Part shown: positions 25,402 to 38,060 of the stretch, in pieces
Position numbering within the stretch: position 1 is the first letter of the stretch
Layout: every line of letters starts with the position of its first letter
From: Sphagnum compactum
Taxonomy: Eukaryota > Bryophyta > Sphagnopsida > Sphagnales
Assembly (NCBI GenBank): GCA_965153455.1
Contig: OZ234500.1
Location: forward strand, 15,437,579 to 15,501,578
Direction: 5' to 3'
Length of the DNA stretch: 64,000 nucleotides
Translations under genes and position numbers: made by a program
Notes under the pieces: model-generated
The model's input: only the letters and a program-made list of their open reading frames with translations
Databases searched by the model: none
Told to the model about the DNA's origin: nothing

Positions 25402-28400
25402 ATGCATGACTCACGGGATACTTCGCTCACAAGGTCAGAAAACGGTCGTTCCTCCGACTGCTTGTCGTTCCAAGGCTCCAATGCCAATGGAGCATCTGTT
25501 CCGGACGAGGATACTAGCTCCTTCCATTACCCTGACAGGAGCACATCCAACCGTGAGAAGATGAAGAGTCATCGTTCCTGGGCAAAAGACAGGGATGCAC
25601 AACACCCGCATTCCTCAAAGAATCGGAGTATTGCGTCGGGTGCTTCTCTCAGCGACACACATATGGCTTCCAGGAGGGCAGAACAAGCAGGTACCGAGGA
25701 CATAACCATGACCGTCACCTGGAATCTGGCAGGATTGATTGCCATCTTGAGAGTTCAGGTTGAGAATACTGCAGAGGTGTCCTCTATGCGACAAACCATC
25801 TCGGAGTGAATGTGGTTCCCGATTTGGTCATGCCGGGGGTCCTGATATAAGTCTTTTTATGCTTCTTTCTGGGTGTGTTCTCAGCAAACAGGAGGATGCT
25901 AGCAGCTATGTGGTTGCAAGAAATTGTCGGAGTCACAACTCTTCCCAATGAACCCTCTGAAGAAGAATTGCGGCTGTGCTTACGGAATGGGCTTGTCCTC
26001 TGCAATGCAATCAACAAAGTCCAGCCTGGTGCTGTACCCAAGGTCTGAATTTTTCTCTTCCCTCTGCTCAGAAATGCAGCTTGGTGACCAACTTTGAGCA
26101 ATTTTATTCCAGACCTGAAAGCCACTTTGAAATCTCCATTAGCGACCTTGACCTACTTGTTAGAAAATTTCATTGTTCACACTTGCATTTTGTGCAGGTT
26201 GTTGAGATTCCACCCCTTTCAAACCATCTCGATGGGGCTCAGTCTGCCTACCAGTATTTTGAGAATGTGAGAAACTTTTTGGTGGCTGTGGAAGAGATGG
26301 GCTTGCCTTCCTTTGAAGCTTCTGATCTCGAGCAGGTACAAAGTGGCATGATTTTCTGCCTCATTCGTCATTTTATTCTAAGTCATGCACTTATGACATT
26401 GCTAATCAGTATTGCAATTAGGACAAGCTTCCAACTTGATGACCAGTGCAATAAATTTTGCAGGGAATCTTTTCAGTTGTTAATCAACTTTGTGTGTGTT
26501 ATCAGGTTTCGATATGTCCAAGCTCATCTGCAAAGCTTGTTGACTGTATATTGGCATTGAAGGCATATCATGAATGGAAGCAAGGAGGGGCAATGGGTTT
26601 CTGGAGGTTGAAGTCCCCTAATCATCAAATGGGTTATGTGCCAAACTCTGGCAAGTATGTCACTCGACACAAGAGTATGAACTCCATGTGTAACCAAGCA
26701 AGAAGAAAGTGGGGTCATCCAGATCTTGAATACTTGGGTGACAGAGACATATTGTCTTCTCCTGACGTATCAGTGAATCCCCTAATCTTTGATAGGGACA
26801 GCAGAGCCTCACTGGAAGGCATGTTGTACAATTCACACTTTGACCAGAATGGACGTGGAAATGGAGATGCAGATGAGGCCCTTTCTGACATGCACATGTC
26901 AGGTAGTGATTTTAATTTTTCTAACTGACATTAATTTACTTCACACAATTGGATAAGGTAACGAAGGGTGCACAGTTCCACTTGCCAGAAAAGAGGTCTT
27001 GATATGTCTATGTCCAGACTCGCACTGCAGGGGCCTGAAACAGCACCTTTTGTCCAAATTCTAGATCTCCACTCTGGAAAGCTTGGTTGAAAACTTATAG
27101 TTTGAAGGCAGAAGTGACATTCATTGTTTGGATGTCTGGGAGAGATCATCTGTCAAGATGGGAAGCATGACTGGTTACACAAACCCTCAATGACCATTCA
27201 TGCTTGCCAAGTCAAATGATTATGAAGAGCAACATCTTTAGATTTCAAATTGTATATCCAAGCAGCCAGTTTGGGTGTTTGGTTGGTATTTACAGGTGTC
27301 ATTACTTTCACGCGACCTGCTCCCTTGTACTTGTCTTCAATGCAGATTCTGACTCCAGTCTGAAGTTGGTGTTTATGCATTCAAGTCCACGTGTCTGTCT
27401 TGGATGGGGTCAATGTTTTTCAATGGGTATGATACTAGGCTCCCAATTCAAGGCTTCCAGGTTTAGTTGGGAGATGAGTCGGAATGCCAAGCACAATTGC
27501 TCCTAACTGCATTGTGTGAGTCCATTTGTTGTTTGCAGACTCCACTTCAGCCTGGCTCCAACACATTGGCCACAAGTTCCGCGAGGTCCTTCAAGTTAAG
27601 ATGAGGCAGATGCAAGATATGCCAACCTCCACAAATGCAGGAATATCAGTCTCTGTAGATGTAAGTGCACACTAGGCATGTGGTTGGCTCAGGGAGGCAA
27701 TCCTCTCTTCAGCCAGTTTGAGTGTGAGCAAGAGAAGGTCCGGTTGGAAATTGTTGATATGCTCAATGATTGTTTTCTGAAAACTGTTCAGTTTGTGCTG
27801 GGAAGACCAAGGGGGTAAGGGACCATGGTTTTGGGACCCTGAATTTGTTCACACAGTAGTCAACACTTTTCTTGCCAACTAAACTCTTTCATGTTTTGGT
27901 GATACAGAATGCTTATTCCCACTGTCTTTCAAGCTTCATCAGTGCTATTCTGGGTGACAAACCTGCAGAGGAAGTTCCAATGGTGAGTTCGATAGCCACC
28001 ATTCATGCTTGCATTCAACAGACAGATGGAGTCATCTACATGCTTGGTTGTATGCTTCCATGAAGCCAGAATGCATCAACATTATTTCTGATGCTGCATC
28101 AGTGTATGCAGTTAGTGGAGTTTCTTCTGCGTAAAGTAATTGAGGAGTTTGAGTACCATCTGCTCTCTCAGAGGAAGCAAGTCACTAAAGTAAGTACCGT
28201 AGACCTGATCAGTTTGACCTTAAAAGTTTAGGATTCACACGTTTTGGGAACTCTAAAGTGCTCCCCCCTTGCCACAGGGGTGATAAGTAACTAAGTCTGT
28301 GGCTCTGTCCCCTATCTGTAGAAGCCCAGAGATGAAATCTGTACAACTACATGTGGAACATGCTGCTAATATATATAATAACAAAATTTTATAGTGAAAC

Positions 28401-31400
28401 CAATGTGTAAGCTGTCATAGGACACAGTAAGGATGTTATTCTGATTGGAGAACTTTTATGCATTGTGCATTGAAGATGGGGAAGAAGCTGATGGAAGAGG
28501 AGAAGAGAGTGAATGAGGAGGCGGTGGACAGGTTGTTGAACGAAAGTCATGAGCCAGACTATATGAAGCGCCCAGATGAGGAAGAATTGCTTGCACTGGA
28601 AAAGCAGAAAAGAGAGTTAGAGGTGGAATCCAAACATAGGATTTGTACACTTGAACTGCAGCTGCAAGATGCACAGAGAAAGATGCATGAAATAGAAATG
28701 AACTCGGCCAGTCTAGAGACAAAGTATCAAACATTTCTGTTCCATCAGGCTGAGGAATACAAGGTAGTTGTTCTGCATCCTGGATCTGATTCCTGTTGCA
28801 CTGGCAGTGACTTGTTAACTTCTATGTGAAACATGTTTTGGGTGAATCTCCTTTTACATTCCTCCAAGTTCTCCTTCTAGACTGGAACAACTGCAGATTT
28901 GCACTAATTGTGTATGCAATCCCATGTTGTGATGGATGGAAGTATACTGATATATGAATGAGATCAGTAAGAAGCTATATTTGTTTACGATATTGCAATT
29001 GTCATGAGAACTCAACTACATCTTCCTCTCTGTGGCAGAACCTTAGGTCAGCTCAGCATGGTGCCAAGGAGGAGGTAGTGAGGATGCAAATGGAATGGAA
29101 ATATCAGTTATCTAGTCTTGGTAAGACTCACTACTAATTTCAGTTGAGATTCCAGTTTGATTTTGTATGAGTTTGTGTGGGCTAACAAGTTTTGACTTTT
29201 TGTAGAGAAAGAGCTCCAAGCCATGGCAAGAGCTGCATCAGGGTATCATAAGGTGCTTGCAGAGAATCGTGCACTTTATAATGAAGTGCAAGATTTAAAA
29301 GGTGTGTCCATGTGACAAGATTTAGTTCTAAGGTTTGCTTAGGTTGGTTTCTATTTAAACATTCAACATAAACCTTCAAGACAACATGAGTGTTCGGATT
29401 GCTTTGCTGTAGGAACCCCACAAAGTCTGACAATCTGCTTGTTCTGATGTGTGAATTTCAGGTAATATTAGGGTATACTGCCGTGTGAGACCGTTTCTCT
29501 CTGATGAACCTGGAAGGCCAACAACTGTTGACTATATTGGAGAGAATGGAGAAATTGTTTTGGTGAATCCCAGTCAACAGGGAGGGAAGGACTCCCGGAA
29601 GGCATTTGCATTTAACAAGGTCTTCGGCACAATGGCTTCACAAGGTACAGCAGCATTTTCCACAGTCCTAGTAGTTCTGAAAGTGAAGAAGGAATTCAAG
29701 CCAGCAAGCTGACTACGAACTTGTCATCACAGATATAGCCTGGAAATTTTAGAGATGTTTGAATCAATTACTTCATGGCAGTGTTGTAATATCATATTTT
29801 CTCTTTCCTTGCAGAGGAAGTCTTCATGGACACACAACCTTTGATTCGTTCTGTCTTGGATGGGTATAATGTCTGCATCTTTGCTTATGGGCAGACAGGC
29901 TCAGGCAAAACCTTTACCATGGTAAGTGGTTGGGTAGAACCTACATTATACACATATTGATTTGGTAGAGGTGCACAAGCAAGTAGAGTCTAATTGTCGA
30001 GAACAGAGTTCTTGTTCATGGCACTGATGATGTGACTATTGCATGAAGCCTCTTGTTGATGAGATAGAGGGTTTCTTATCGGCACAATGGTTAATTGCAG
30101 TTGCTAGGAACAGTCTTTAACGCTATAGTGGGGGAATAGTGAGTTTTGATCGAAGATTTTGACATCTTATTGACACAGTGCTTGAGAACTCATCTTTGAA
30201 CAGCTTCCTCATACACTTGGAGAGTGTTTGGAGGATGATTGATTACTTGCTGACAATATTCATGTCATTTTTGGCTGAAGCTTATGTTTTGTGTGAAATC
30301 CAACAGAATGGGCCAAACAATATGACTCCATTCAACTGGGGAGTAAACTACAGGGCGCTGCATGATCTATTTCACCTGACGCAAAGCCGGCTTGATGTTT
30401 TCCACTATGAAATTGTGGTGCAAATGCTTGAGATCTACAATGAGCAAGTCCGTGACCTTCTTAACACTGATGGTGTTCAGAGAAAATATCCTTTTCACAT
30501 CTTCCTGGTTATTACACAAATGATTAGTAGTTAGCTTGATCCTATGTAAGAAATATGTTCTACCCAATGCACTTTCCTTGGTGTTTAGGATTGTGGAGGG
30601 TTTAGTCATGGATCATGCAAACACTAGTTTGAGATTGACAATGCAGCAGGCATGGAATTTTATGTGGATCCTTGACCTTTGGTATGTTGGAGATTCGGAA
30701 CAGCTCACAGCTAAATGGGTCCAATGTGCCTGATGCTACTATGATGACAGTCAGATCAACAGAAGATGTTTTGGAGTTGATGAAAGTTGGCCAGAAGAAC
30801 AGGGCTGTTGGAGCAACAGCTCTAAATGACCGCAGTAGCAGATCTCACAGGTATATACTTCACTGGATCTGTTAAATACAGAAGAGTGCACCCTATGCCT
30901 GTAGGAGTGGAGTTCAGCAAACATTTCCATGTGGAGAAAATCAGCATAATCCTGTATTTGGTTTTTTTGCAGCATCTTGACAATACATGTTCAAGGAACA
31001 GACTTGGGCTCAGGAACAACTCTCCGGGGCTCCCTTCACTTGGTTGACCTTGCTGGGAGTGAACGAGTTGACAAGTCTGAGGCCACTGGAGATAGGCTTA
31101 AAGAAGCTCAGCATATCAACAAGTCGCTTTCAGCTCTTGGTGATGTCATTGCAGCACTTGCCCAGAAGAGTGGTCATGTGCCTTACCGGAATAGCAAACT
31201 CACTCAGCTGTTGCAAGATTCTCTAGGTGTGTTTGAAGCTATATTTGAAACTTTGGTTTGACTAAGTTTCTTGATGCCATTGTTCATGCACAAGTTGGAT
31301 GGCTAACTTTCTAAATCTGGAATCATGATGAGCAGTGGGTTCATTTTGGACAGGTGGGCAAGCAAAGACTCTTATGTTCGTACATGTAAGCCCGGACGTA

Positions 31401-33456
31401 GAGTCTTTTGGAGAGACTGTTAGCACTCTGAAATTCGCAGAGAGAGTGTCATCGGTGGAGCTGGGGGCTGCTCGCAGTAATAAGGAGAGTGGGGAGGTTC
31501 TAAATCTGAGAGCTCAGGTATATCTTATCCTAATAGCAGTCACTTTGAGCAAGGATACATCTTATGGATAGTATAGGTCACACAAAATGGATGGATTGAC
31601 GGGAAATAGTTGCATCATATCAGTATGTCTTTTTGAGTACCTTGATTTGATTGTACAGGTTGCTCAGCTCAGAGATGCAGCCTCAAAGAAAGATGCAGAA
31701 ATTGAACGCCTTCAGGCTTTAAAAGATCGAGGAACACCAGGAGAAAGCAATTTGGGAAATGATAAGTTCAAGTTTAAGCCATTTAGTGCTAGTCCACATG
31801 GCCGCCGCATGAGCACAGAACCAGCTGTTCAAAGGAACCACAAATTGACAATGGATACTGGGGGTGTTGTGAGTGAGGTATGTTCAGTGGCTGGAACCTG
31901 GACATGTGGTTATGGGTTGGTAACCTTCTACTTTCTTGGAGGTATCTGTTGGAGTTTAGAGTTCCACATGAAGTAAACTATGTCATGTCCATAACTATTC
32001 AAAAGTTGCCCCAAGCTAGATGTGCATTGTGCTGCTCATGTAAAAATATGTCTCACTGCAGGTTCGCCGATCTATGAATAAGTTACCAGGGCTACCAAAA
32101 TGGTCTCGTTTCCTGGTACCAAACACAAGACATGATTCCGAGGATGCTATGGAGCATTCTGTATCTCCATCTGTATGCTCACCTGTTCAATCTCGGACAG
32201 AGCGCAAACTTTCATTTGAAGGATCTGAAGAACTGGCTAACGTTATGAATGACAAAAAGCTATTGAAGATGCGCAAAAGTACCCATCACTTGCGACAGAG
32301 TATTTCATCACTTGAAACTCACAAGGTTGTCCTAGCCTTGAAAGAGACAAGCCAGCAGCAGGAAGATCTACATTCAAATCACAGAGAGATCACCATGCAT
32401 GACACAAAGTGCCTTAATGAGAATACAGCACCACAGATGGCTCATGTGGAATCCATTGCAAAGGACTGGCATGACAGATGTCAAACTGGTGGAAATAAGA
32501 GTGTGTTAGCATCTGAAGGGGATGAGAAGCTTGCTAGGCATTCTGATTCTACAAAAATACAGCATGATGCAGCAAATTCAGGAGGCTCGCATGAGAGGAC
32601 AAATCGCCTCAAGCCACCATCAAATGGTGTGTTTAGTATTCAGCAGGTCAGCAATGGGGACCTTGATCATTTGACCGAGGAGCCGACTACTGATAGGCAG
32701 AAGAACTGTGGAGTGTTTAGCAACACAAGTTTGTACATGTTGAATGATGATGTTCTGGATGAGCATTTGGAAAACAATGGCATGTTTGAACTACGGGACA
32801 ACTACCAGGATGATGGTGGAATGTTACTCTCAGAAAGTCATCTCTCTGTGGAAATTGACCTCTCATTAAAAGTGGACCAAAACAAGAGACTTTACTCAAG
32901 CTCAGGACAGCCTCGACATGAAAGAAAGTGAGTCTTTTTCCCTGACTACATTGGGGGCTAGAGCTAAAAGGATACTGAACTTGCTTTCCATTTTCTGACT
33001 TTTTTCTAAGGATGTTCAATTCATGCCTTTTCATACTTGGTTGTGCAGAGCACTCTTTGAAACACAGATTCCTTGTCCTCCAGTAAAGAAGTCTTTGAAA
33101 ATATCACCTATCAGGAGTCTTCGCAGATCAATAGGAGGGCCACTGCAGGCTCATCCACGGAGGTACACAGATGTGGCCAGTGTTGCATCCACTGACAAGA
33201 AGCCTATTGCAAAGGGAAGTATCTCAGGCAGAGGAAATTCTGCACCAGAAGATGAACTTCATGGTAGGGTTCATTTCCTGAATTTGCAGGTGTACTTGCA
33301 AAGAAAGCAATCAGTTCTGAGTCATGTCTGCCTGCTTTCCTCCCATATCTTCCAAATTAAAGCGTCTTTGAGATATAAAAAAGGTTAAGATTGTTGTGAC
33401 ATTGAACATCTTTGGGTGGTGGGAAAATTGCAGTGTTGCAGGAGAATGTTCTTTGA
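25402..33456 (+). CDS. KCH: Kinesin-14 with calponin-homology domain (KCH type), about 20 exons
   Basis: Exons: 25402-25690, 25885-26042, 26198-26335, 26506-26902, 27539-27660, 27908-27982, 28103-28189, 28476-28763, 29039-29120, 29206-29301, 29462-29644, 29815-29921, 30307-30485, 30686-30850, 30973-31226, 31354-31517, 31659-31877, 32062-32927, 33049-33263 and 33434-33456. They join in frame to about 1368 residues. Order: Ser-rich start; CH domain (about 97-225: [30 protein letters not shown]); coiled coil (about 393-575); kinesin-14 neck [13 protein letters not shown]; motor (about 578-920) with P-loop GQTGSGKT (664-671), switch I SSRSH and switch II DLAGSE (814-819); long basic/Ser-rich tail. 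KCH kinesins are plant minus-end motors linking actin and microtubules. ATG 25402 is the first after an in-frame stop at 25357 and follows nine GAA triplets. Least certain are the starts of exons 8 and 20 and the join at 30485/30686. Confidence 0.9.
30486..30685 (+). other. Candidate U12-type (minor spliceosome) intron in the kinesin motor domain
   Basis: The preceding exon ends CAGAGAAA and the next bases are ATATCCTTTT, an exact match to the U12 5' splice consensus of AT-type introns. Near the 3' end lies ATCCTTGACC, matching the U12 branch consensus TTCCTTRAY. The frame-preserving junction, which keeps the conserved ...[11 protein letters not shown]... of KCH motors, falls ten bases after the branch A, at GGTAT/GTTGGAG. 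The intron would therefore end in AT rather than AC or AG. No GT-AG pair here keeps both flanking conserved peptides. Confidence 0.55.
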
Positions 33457-34485
33457 AAACAACAGTCCATGAGCCTTGTGCAACAACATATTAGTTGCTA
33501 AATGATCAAAGCGCTGAATATAAGCCAGGGTACAGTTTCTCCTACTTTCCCAGTTTCAAAGAGTCACCTGTATCATGAACCTAAACCAGCTATTTCTAAT
33601 GAACTTTTTTCACCTCCAGCCAGGAAAATATTTCTCACAAGGTGTACAGCAAGCCTTGGAGTTGTTGACCACTTGTGTTTATTGCAAGATCCTGGGTCGA
33701 ACCTGCATCCTTATTATGAAAACAGTTCCATCCACACGGAAGCAATCAAAGACAATCGATTGTGAGTGTGGTCATTGTAGAGCTTGATAGAGCTGTCAAG
33801 AGTAAATGGACAATGAGTGGACTCTCATTCTGCGTGGTAAGTTGTGCTTACCATAGAAGAGAGATGCCCTTTGGAGGCAGTAACTAAGCGACTAGTGACA
33901 CAAGCTTCCTTGCATGTATTTATCTCATGAATAGATCATATTACACATGTTTTGTGACATGTTTCTTGTGTGACTTGACATCATCATCAAATCATGTAAC
34001 GCCTTTTTCCATTTCCTCTTTTTTCCTAATTTTTTCTCATCTTATTCATGCTATGGTGTTATCTAGGATGATCAGAAGTGGATGCAAGCCACAATCTGAA
34101 ATTGATGAAAGCTCATTCATTCCACACATGATGTACGTGCATGGTGCTAAGATGCTACAGAATTCTTGTAACATGGCTTCCACACATGGCTTCAAACAGG
34201 TGTGGCTTGAGCAAAAAGGTTGCAAGCCCCAATTTTAAACCTGGAAGGTGTTTTTCACCAACCGCAACTAAAACCCTAACCCCTGGGGCTTGTAAGAGAA
34301 AAAGATGTTATACAGGAGGAACCAAAATGCTAGAGACTATATAAGCTATACTACTAAAGGCACAATAAAATTATCTGTAAAGTCAGGCGATTATGGGGTG
34401 CGAATGGTCAGTTCGGGCATAATAGGGCACCAAATGCATAACTGGGAGTGAAATTTTACTACACAAAATAACTAGGATCCAAACT

Positions 34486-34640
34486 AGTTTTTCCACCAAT
34501 TTTGGTGGTAAACTGAGTTTGCATCCCCTTTCCCCTTTTTCATGAGCGCCTCCACTGATACTACATATATTTTCACTGCTCCTACCTGTTCAACTACGAT
34601 AATTACTCTCGAACCTTGTGCATTAAATGCTGAGGTTCAG
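34486..34640 (+). repeat. Dispersed repeat, copy 1 (inverted partner at 52761-52930)
   Basis: From TTTTCCACCAATTTTGGTGG through GCGCCTCCACTG, CACTGCTCCTACCTG and TACTCTCGAACCTTGTGCATT to AAATGCTGAGG, this stretch matches the reverse complement of 52761-52930 with only small indels. It has no coding potential and could be part of a non-autonomous transposable element. Confidence 0.75.
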
Positions 34641-35237
34641 GGTTTAGATCCTAAAACCCTACTGAAAGTTACAAAGTTGATAGCAACTTTTGAAATCTAC
34701 AAGTAAATGTTGATACACCCACCCACTTTATGAGTGTAAAAAAAGAAAATCATTTAGCATCGAATGAAGTATTATGGATGAAAATTTGAGGGGAAACGGA
34801 TGAATAAACCTGGACAGATCCGGATGTAATTGATGATTGCTATTAGTGTCCCATCAAGGGTAATAAGATGGATGCTCCATACACCATGCTTCTTTATGCT
34901 TGCAACTCGTTTATCTTCCAGAAGAACAATCTGACACTCAGCTCAACCCCCCCCCCCCTTCAACACAAAAATTTTCACCTTCTACTGAGTGGAAAAAAGG
35001 ATTTCTCTTTAGATATTCATAGATTGTTCTGTGTCCATTGTGCATATGATTTCCTCTTTGCTCTGAAGAGTGGCTCTCTTATTTTCTGTGGTTCACTGGA
35101 ACTATTTTGGAATTGCAAGGAGCTGTGAATCTGCCATAATTTGGTCAGTAATTTTCTATTTTAGGGGGCAGTCTTGTTTGAACTAGCAGGATCTGTTGTG
35201 TAGGATAGTGAGGAGAGTTGAGTTATCAGCCTTGTAA

Positions 35238-35414
35238 GGCAAGGTTCAGTCTCTTGAGCTTCAATCTCTTGCTGTTGATCAAGATGTTTTTTTTGGGATA
35301 TGTGTGTTTGGTCCATTGGTCAAGTCAATGGAAAAATACTTGGGTGTCAAGGACATTTTGCTTAAAGAGAATGAAGAACTACTTTTAGATTCTAGTTTAT
35401 TTGAAGAGGATTAA
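35238..35414 (+). other. Short coding-like ORF fragment, unrecognised
   Basis: An open stretch of 58 codons without its own ATG ends in TAA. It translates to a balanced, acidic, helical-looking peptide containing VQSLELQSLAVDQDVFF, GPLVKSMEKYLGVKD and LLKENEELLLD. It could be the last exon of a gene, whose other exons I cannot find, or a relic. I do not recognise the family. Confidence 0.25.
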
Positions 35415-35837
35415 CTAGGTGTTGTGTTGAAGGGTGCAAAATGTAGAAAAGGTCTGCTGTGAAATGTCTGACAGCTCCATAGAGTTCAAAGGTGGTAGGT
35501 GAAATGTTTATTTGTTTTGGTTTGTTTGTTGTTTATTGTTTTCATGCATTTTTACATTGTTTTAAATTTAAACTAACCACTAACCACTTGTGATGTTGAG
35601 AATGTTTGTTTTGTGTCGTCGTAGTTTAGGGTTCCGAAGAATTTGACAAGTTGTAGAGTGCTTCAATGATGAGAAAGGACATACAAAATTTGAAGCAATT
35701 CTGGATTTCCAGAGCTTCAATAGAATGATCAATGCATTGTTCTTTTTGTTATTTTCATGTGTTGCAACTTCATTTTAGAGGTGTGCCAGTGATGCTGCTA
35801 CCAATATCAAAACAATTGAACTTGTGCATTAGATGTG

Positions 35838-36005
35838 TTTCCATGGTGTGGCACTGTCTTGATTTCCATGTTGTCCTAAGCTGTTACCATTTGTGTCCCA
35901 GGGTCCTGATTTCCATGTTGTCCCATTGTTACCATGTGTGTCCCAAAGTCCTGATTTCCATGTTGTTGTCCCATGGTCCTCACGATTTCCATGGTGTTCT
36001 AAAGT
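35838..36005. repeat. Tandem CTGATTTCCATGTTGTCCCA repeats
   Basis: About four imperfect units of 45-60 bp share TGATTTCCATGTTGTCC and TTACCATGTGTGTCCCA. Units shorten toward the 3' end. No frame is conserved. Confidence 0.6.
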
Positions 36006-36779
36006 TTTAATGGTTTTTATGAAGTCTGGTTTTTTCTTCTAGTCTTGAAGCTTGAAAGAACTAATAAAGTCAGTCAGTTGGGGTGTGTCTATTTTTGTGT
36101 TTAAAGAACTATGGATGTTTTGGGCATGCTACATGTGTCTATATTTGAAGAACAATAGAATCAAGGGTTGAAAGTTGTGTGGATGAGTGTCTTTTGTCTT
36201 TTCTTTTGTTTGTTGTCTTTTCTAGTTTGGAACCTTTTAGTTTTTACTGAACCAACAAAGAACAAAGTAAAGGGTGTGTCTAAATCATGATGTTTTAGCT
36301 TGAGTGTTTAAATAATTGTAAAACCAGGGAGTATTTTTAAGCTTAATGCTTGTCAAGTGTTAATGTCAAGGTCAGTTGTAAATGATGTTTGAATTTTGTA
36401 TGCTTCTTTTATGTTTGGAAGGCTGAGGAAAAGAGAGCGCTAGTCCTTAATCTGAGAGTGCACTCTACACTCTTTTTCAAACTGAACCTCTAGGCATTTT
36501 GCATTTCATCTCAAAAATGCGAGACAATGGTAGACATCGGGTGGATGCAATGGAGCAGGTTCAACATTTCTTATTCCTCTTCATCATCCCAAGAGCAGGC
36601 TGCAAATCATTTGTAGTGTAGCCATTATCCAATAGCACATGTGATTAGAGTTTAGAATTTAGATCGAATTCAAGCGTAGGGATCTGTCCTGGAGCAATCT
36701 AGTAAGAAATTCTAAAGCTGGACATCTGGTAGGTGAGTGATTCAATACTTTATTTCTTTTTTTTTCCTGTCTGATTGTC

Positions 36780-37260
36780 CTGATTGCAGATCGAATTTCC
36801 TCTAGTTCCTGAAGAGCTAATTCTATCTTCATTACCTTCTTGGAGTGCCGGTCCTGCTGCAATTCTCTTCATGGAAACAGTCTGTGGCAATTTTATCATG
36901 GATTTTTCCGATAGGATTTCCTCTAGTTCCTGAAGAGCTAATTGTATCTTTGAATTGCCTTCTATGAGTGATCCTGCAATGTGCTGCATGACGACAGTCT
37001 TTCGCAAGTCTATCATTGATTGTTCAGATAGGATTTCCTCCAGTTCCCGAATAGCTAATTGTTTCTTCATTACGTTCTAGGAGTGATCCTGCAATGATGC
37101 TCTGCGTGACAACAGTCTTTAGCAATTCAATCATGGATTTGTCAAATAGCATTTCCTCTGGTTCCTGAAGAGCTAATTGTATCTTCATTATCTCCTACGA
37201 GTGATCCTGTAATGATGCTCTGCATGACAACAGTCCTTACTAATTCTATCGTGGGTTTGT
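36780..37260 (-). repeat. Four 117-121 bp tandem repeats with peptide-like minus-strand translation
   Basis: The landmark TCTAGTTCCTGAAGAGCTAA starts near 36801, 36922, 37039 and 37157, giving spacings of 121, 117 and 118 bp. On the minus strand each unit reads as a helical peptide: IQLALQELEEILSEKSM, then a variable stretch around TVVMQ or TVSMK, then IAGS and EGN. The 117-bp step keeps frame (39 residues) while the other two break it, so no long ORF survives. It may derive from a helical-repeat protein gene now decayed, or be a minisatellite with chance coding character. Confidence 0.6.
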
Positions 37261-38060
37261 CAGATCTAATCGCTCACGGAATTAATAGCCACCAAAAGAT
37301 TAACATCAGCCTAATGGAAGTGCGATTTTCTTAGAGTCCTCAATCCGGCTTCGTCCTTGTGAAGACAATTCTTTGCTTCTAGAACTCCAGTCTGCATGCA
37401 ATGATAGCATCAAATTGCATGAAATGCTGTTTGACATGTCTAGTCCGAGAGCTGTCTCGACTTCCTAACGATCAGTTCCTAGTAACAGAAATTGTGTATT
37501 CTGGAGTTCTTGTCAAAACTTCAAAGAACTGAAGCTCAGAAAGTTGCTCTGTTGATCTGGAAAGAAATCCCCCCTCAGGAGTCGGGAGTTCTCCTTGTAG
37601 ATCAAAGGAATTCCGACTCATCAGAAATGGTTTTAAAACACACATTGCTGTCTTCCTTTCCTTCACATGCACGTTCAGATTGATTCTAGATTTCAAGACA
37701 AGGTAAGGTCATGCAGATCCTGGTACGAGACCTCGAAAGAGAGAGCTAAGGCTCCGGTAATGTTCTTGTAGACTTCGCCAAAAGACGTAGTCCCTGTCTG
37801 TGAGAAGTTTTTCAATGCAGCTTTGATCGAGTCTGAAGAGGTTTTTTGGCGATTCCCCTTGTGCAGGTATTTTCAATGCGGAGGAGCCGACCTGTTCTCG
37901 ACCACAACAGATCGAGGATAGAAACACCTCGTTGTCGTGGAAACGAATTCGTGTCCATCGGGCCAGAAATCGATGCCTCTGGCCAATGAAGATGTGGAGC
38001 AAGCGGGGTACCGCACGCTGTTGGAGAAGTCGGTGATGCCTACCTTTAAGGGCTGGCAAG

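Noticed and set aside
27717-27814. Possible extra kinesin exon reading [20 protein letters not shown]
   Set aside because: Bounded by CAG and GTAAGG and open, but its length is not a multiple of three and including it breaks the frame into the next well-supported exon. Skipping it gives a join that resembles the family.
33502-33765. ORF downstream of the kinesin stop as an additional exon
   Set aside because: The proposed last exon (33434-33456) follows a good acceptor and stops in frame. The later ORF has no matching phase or donor, and is probably 3' untranslated sequence.
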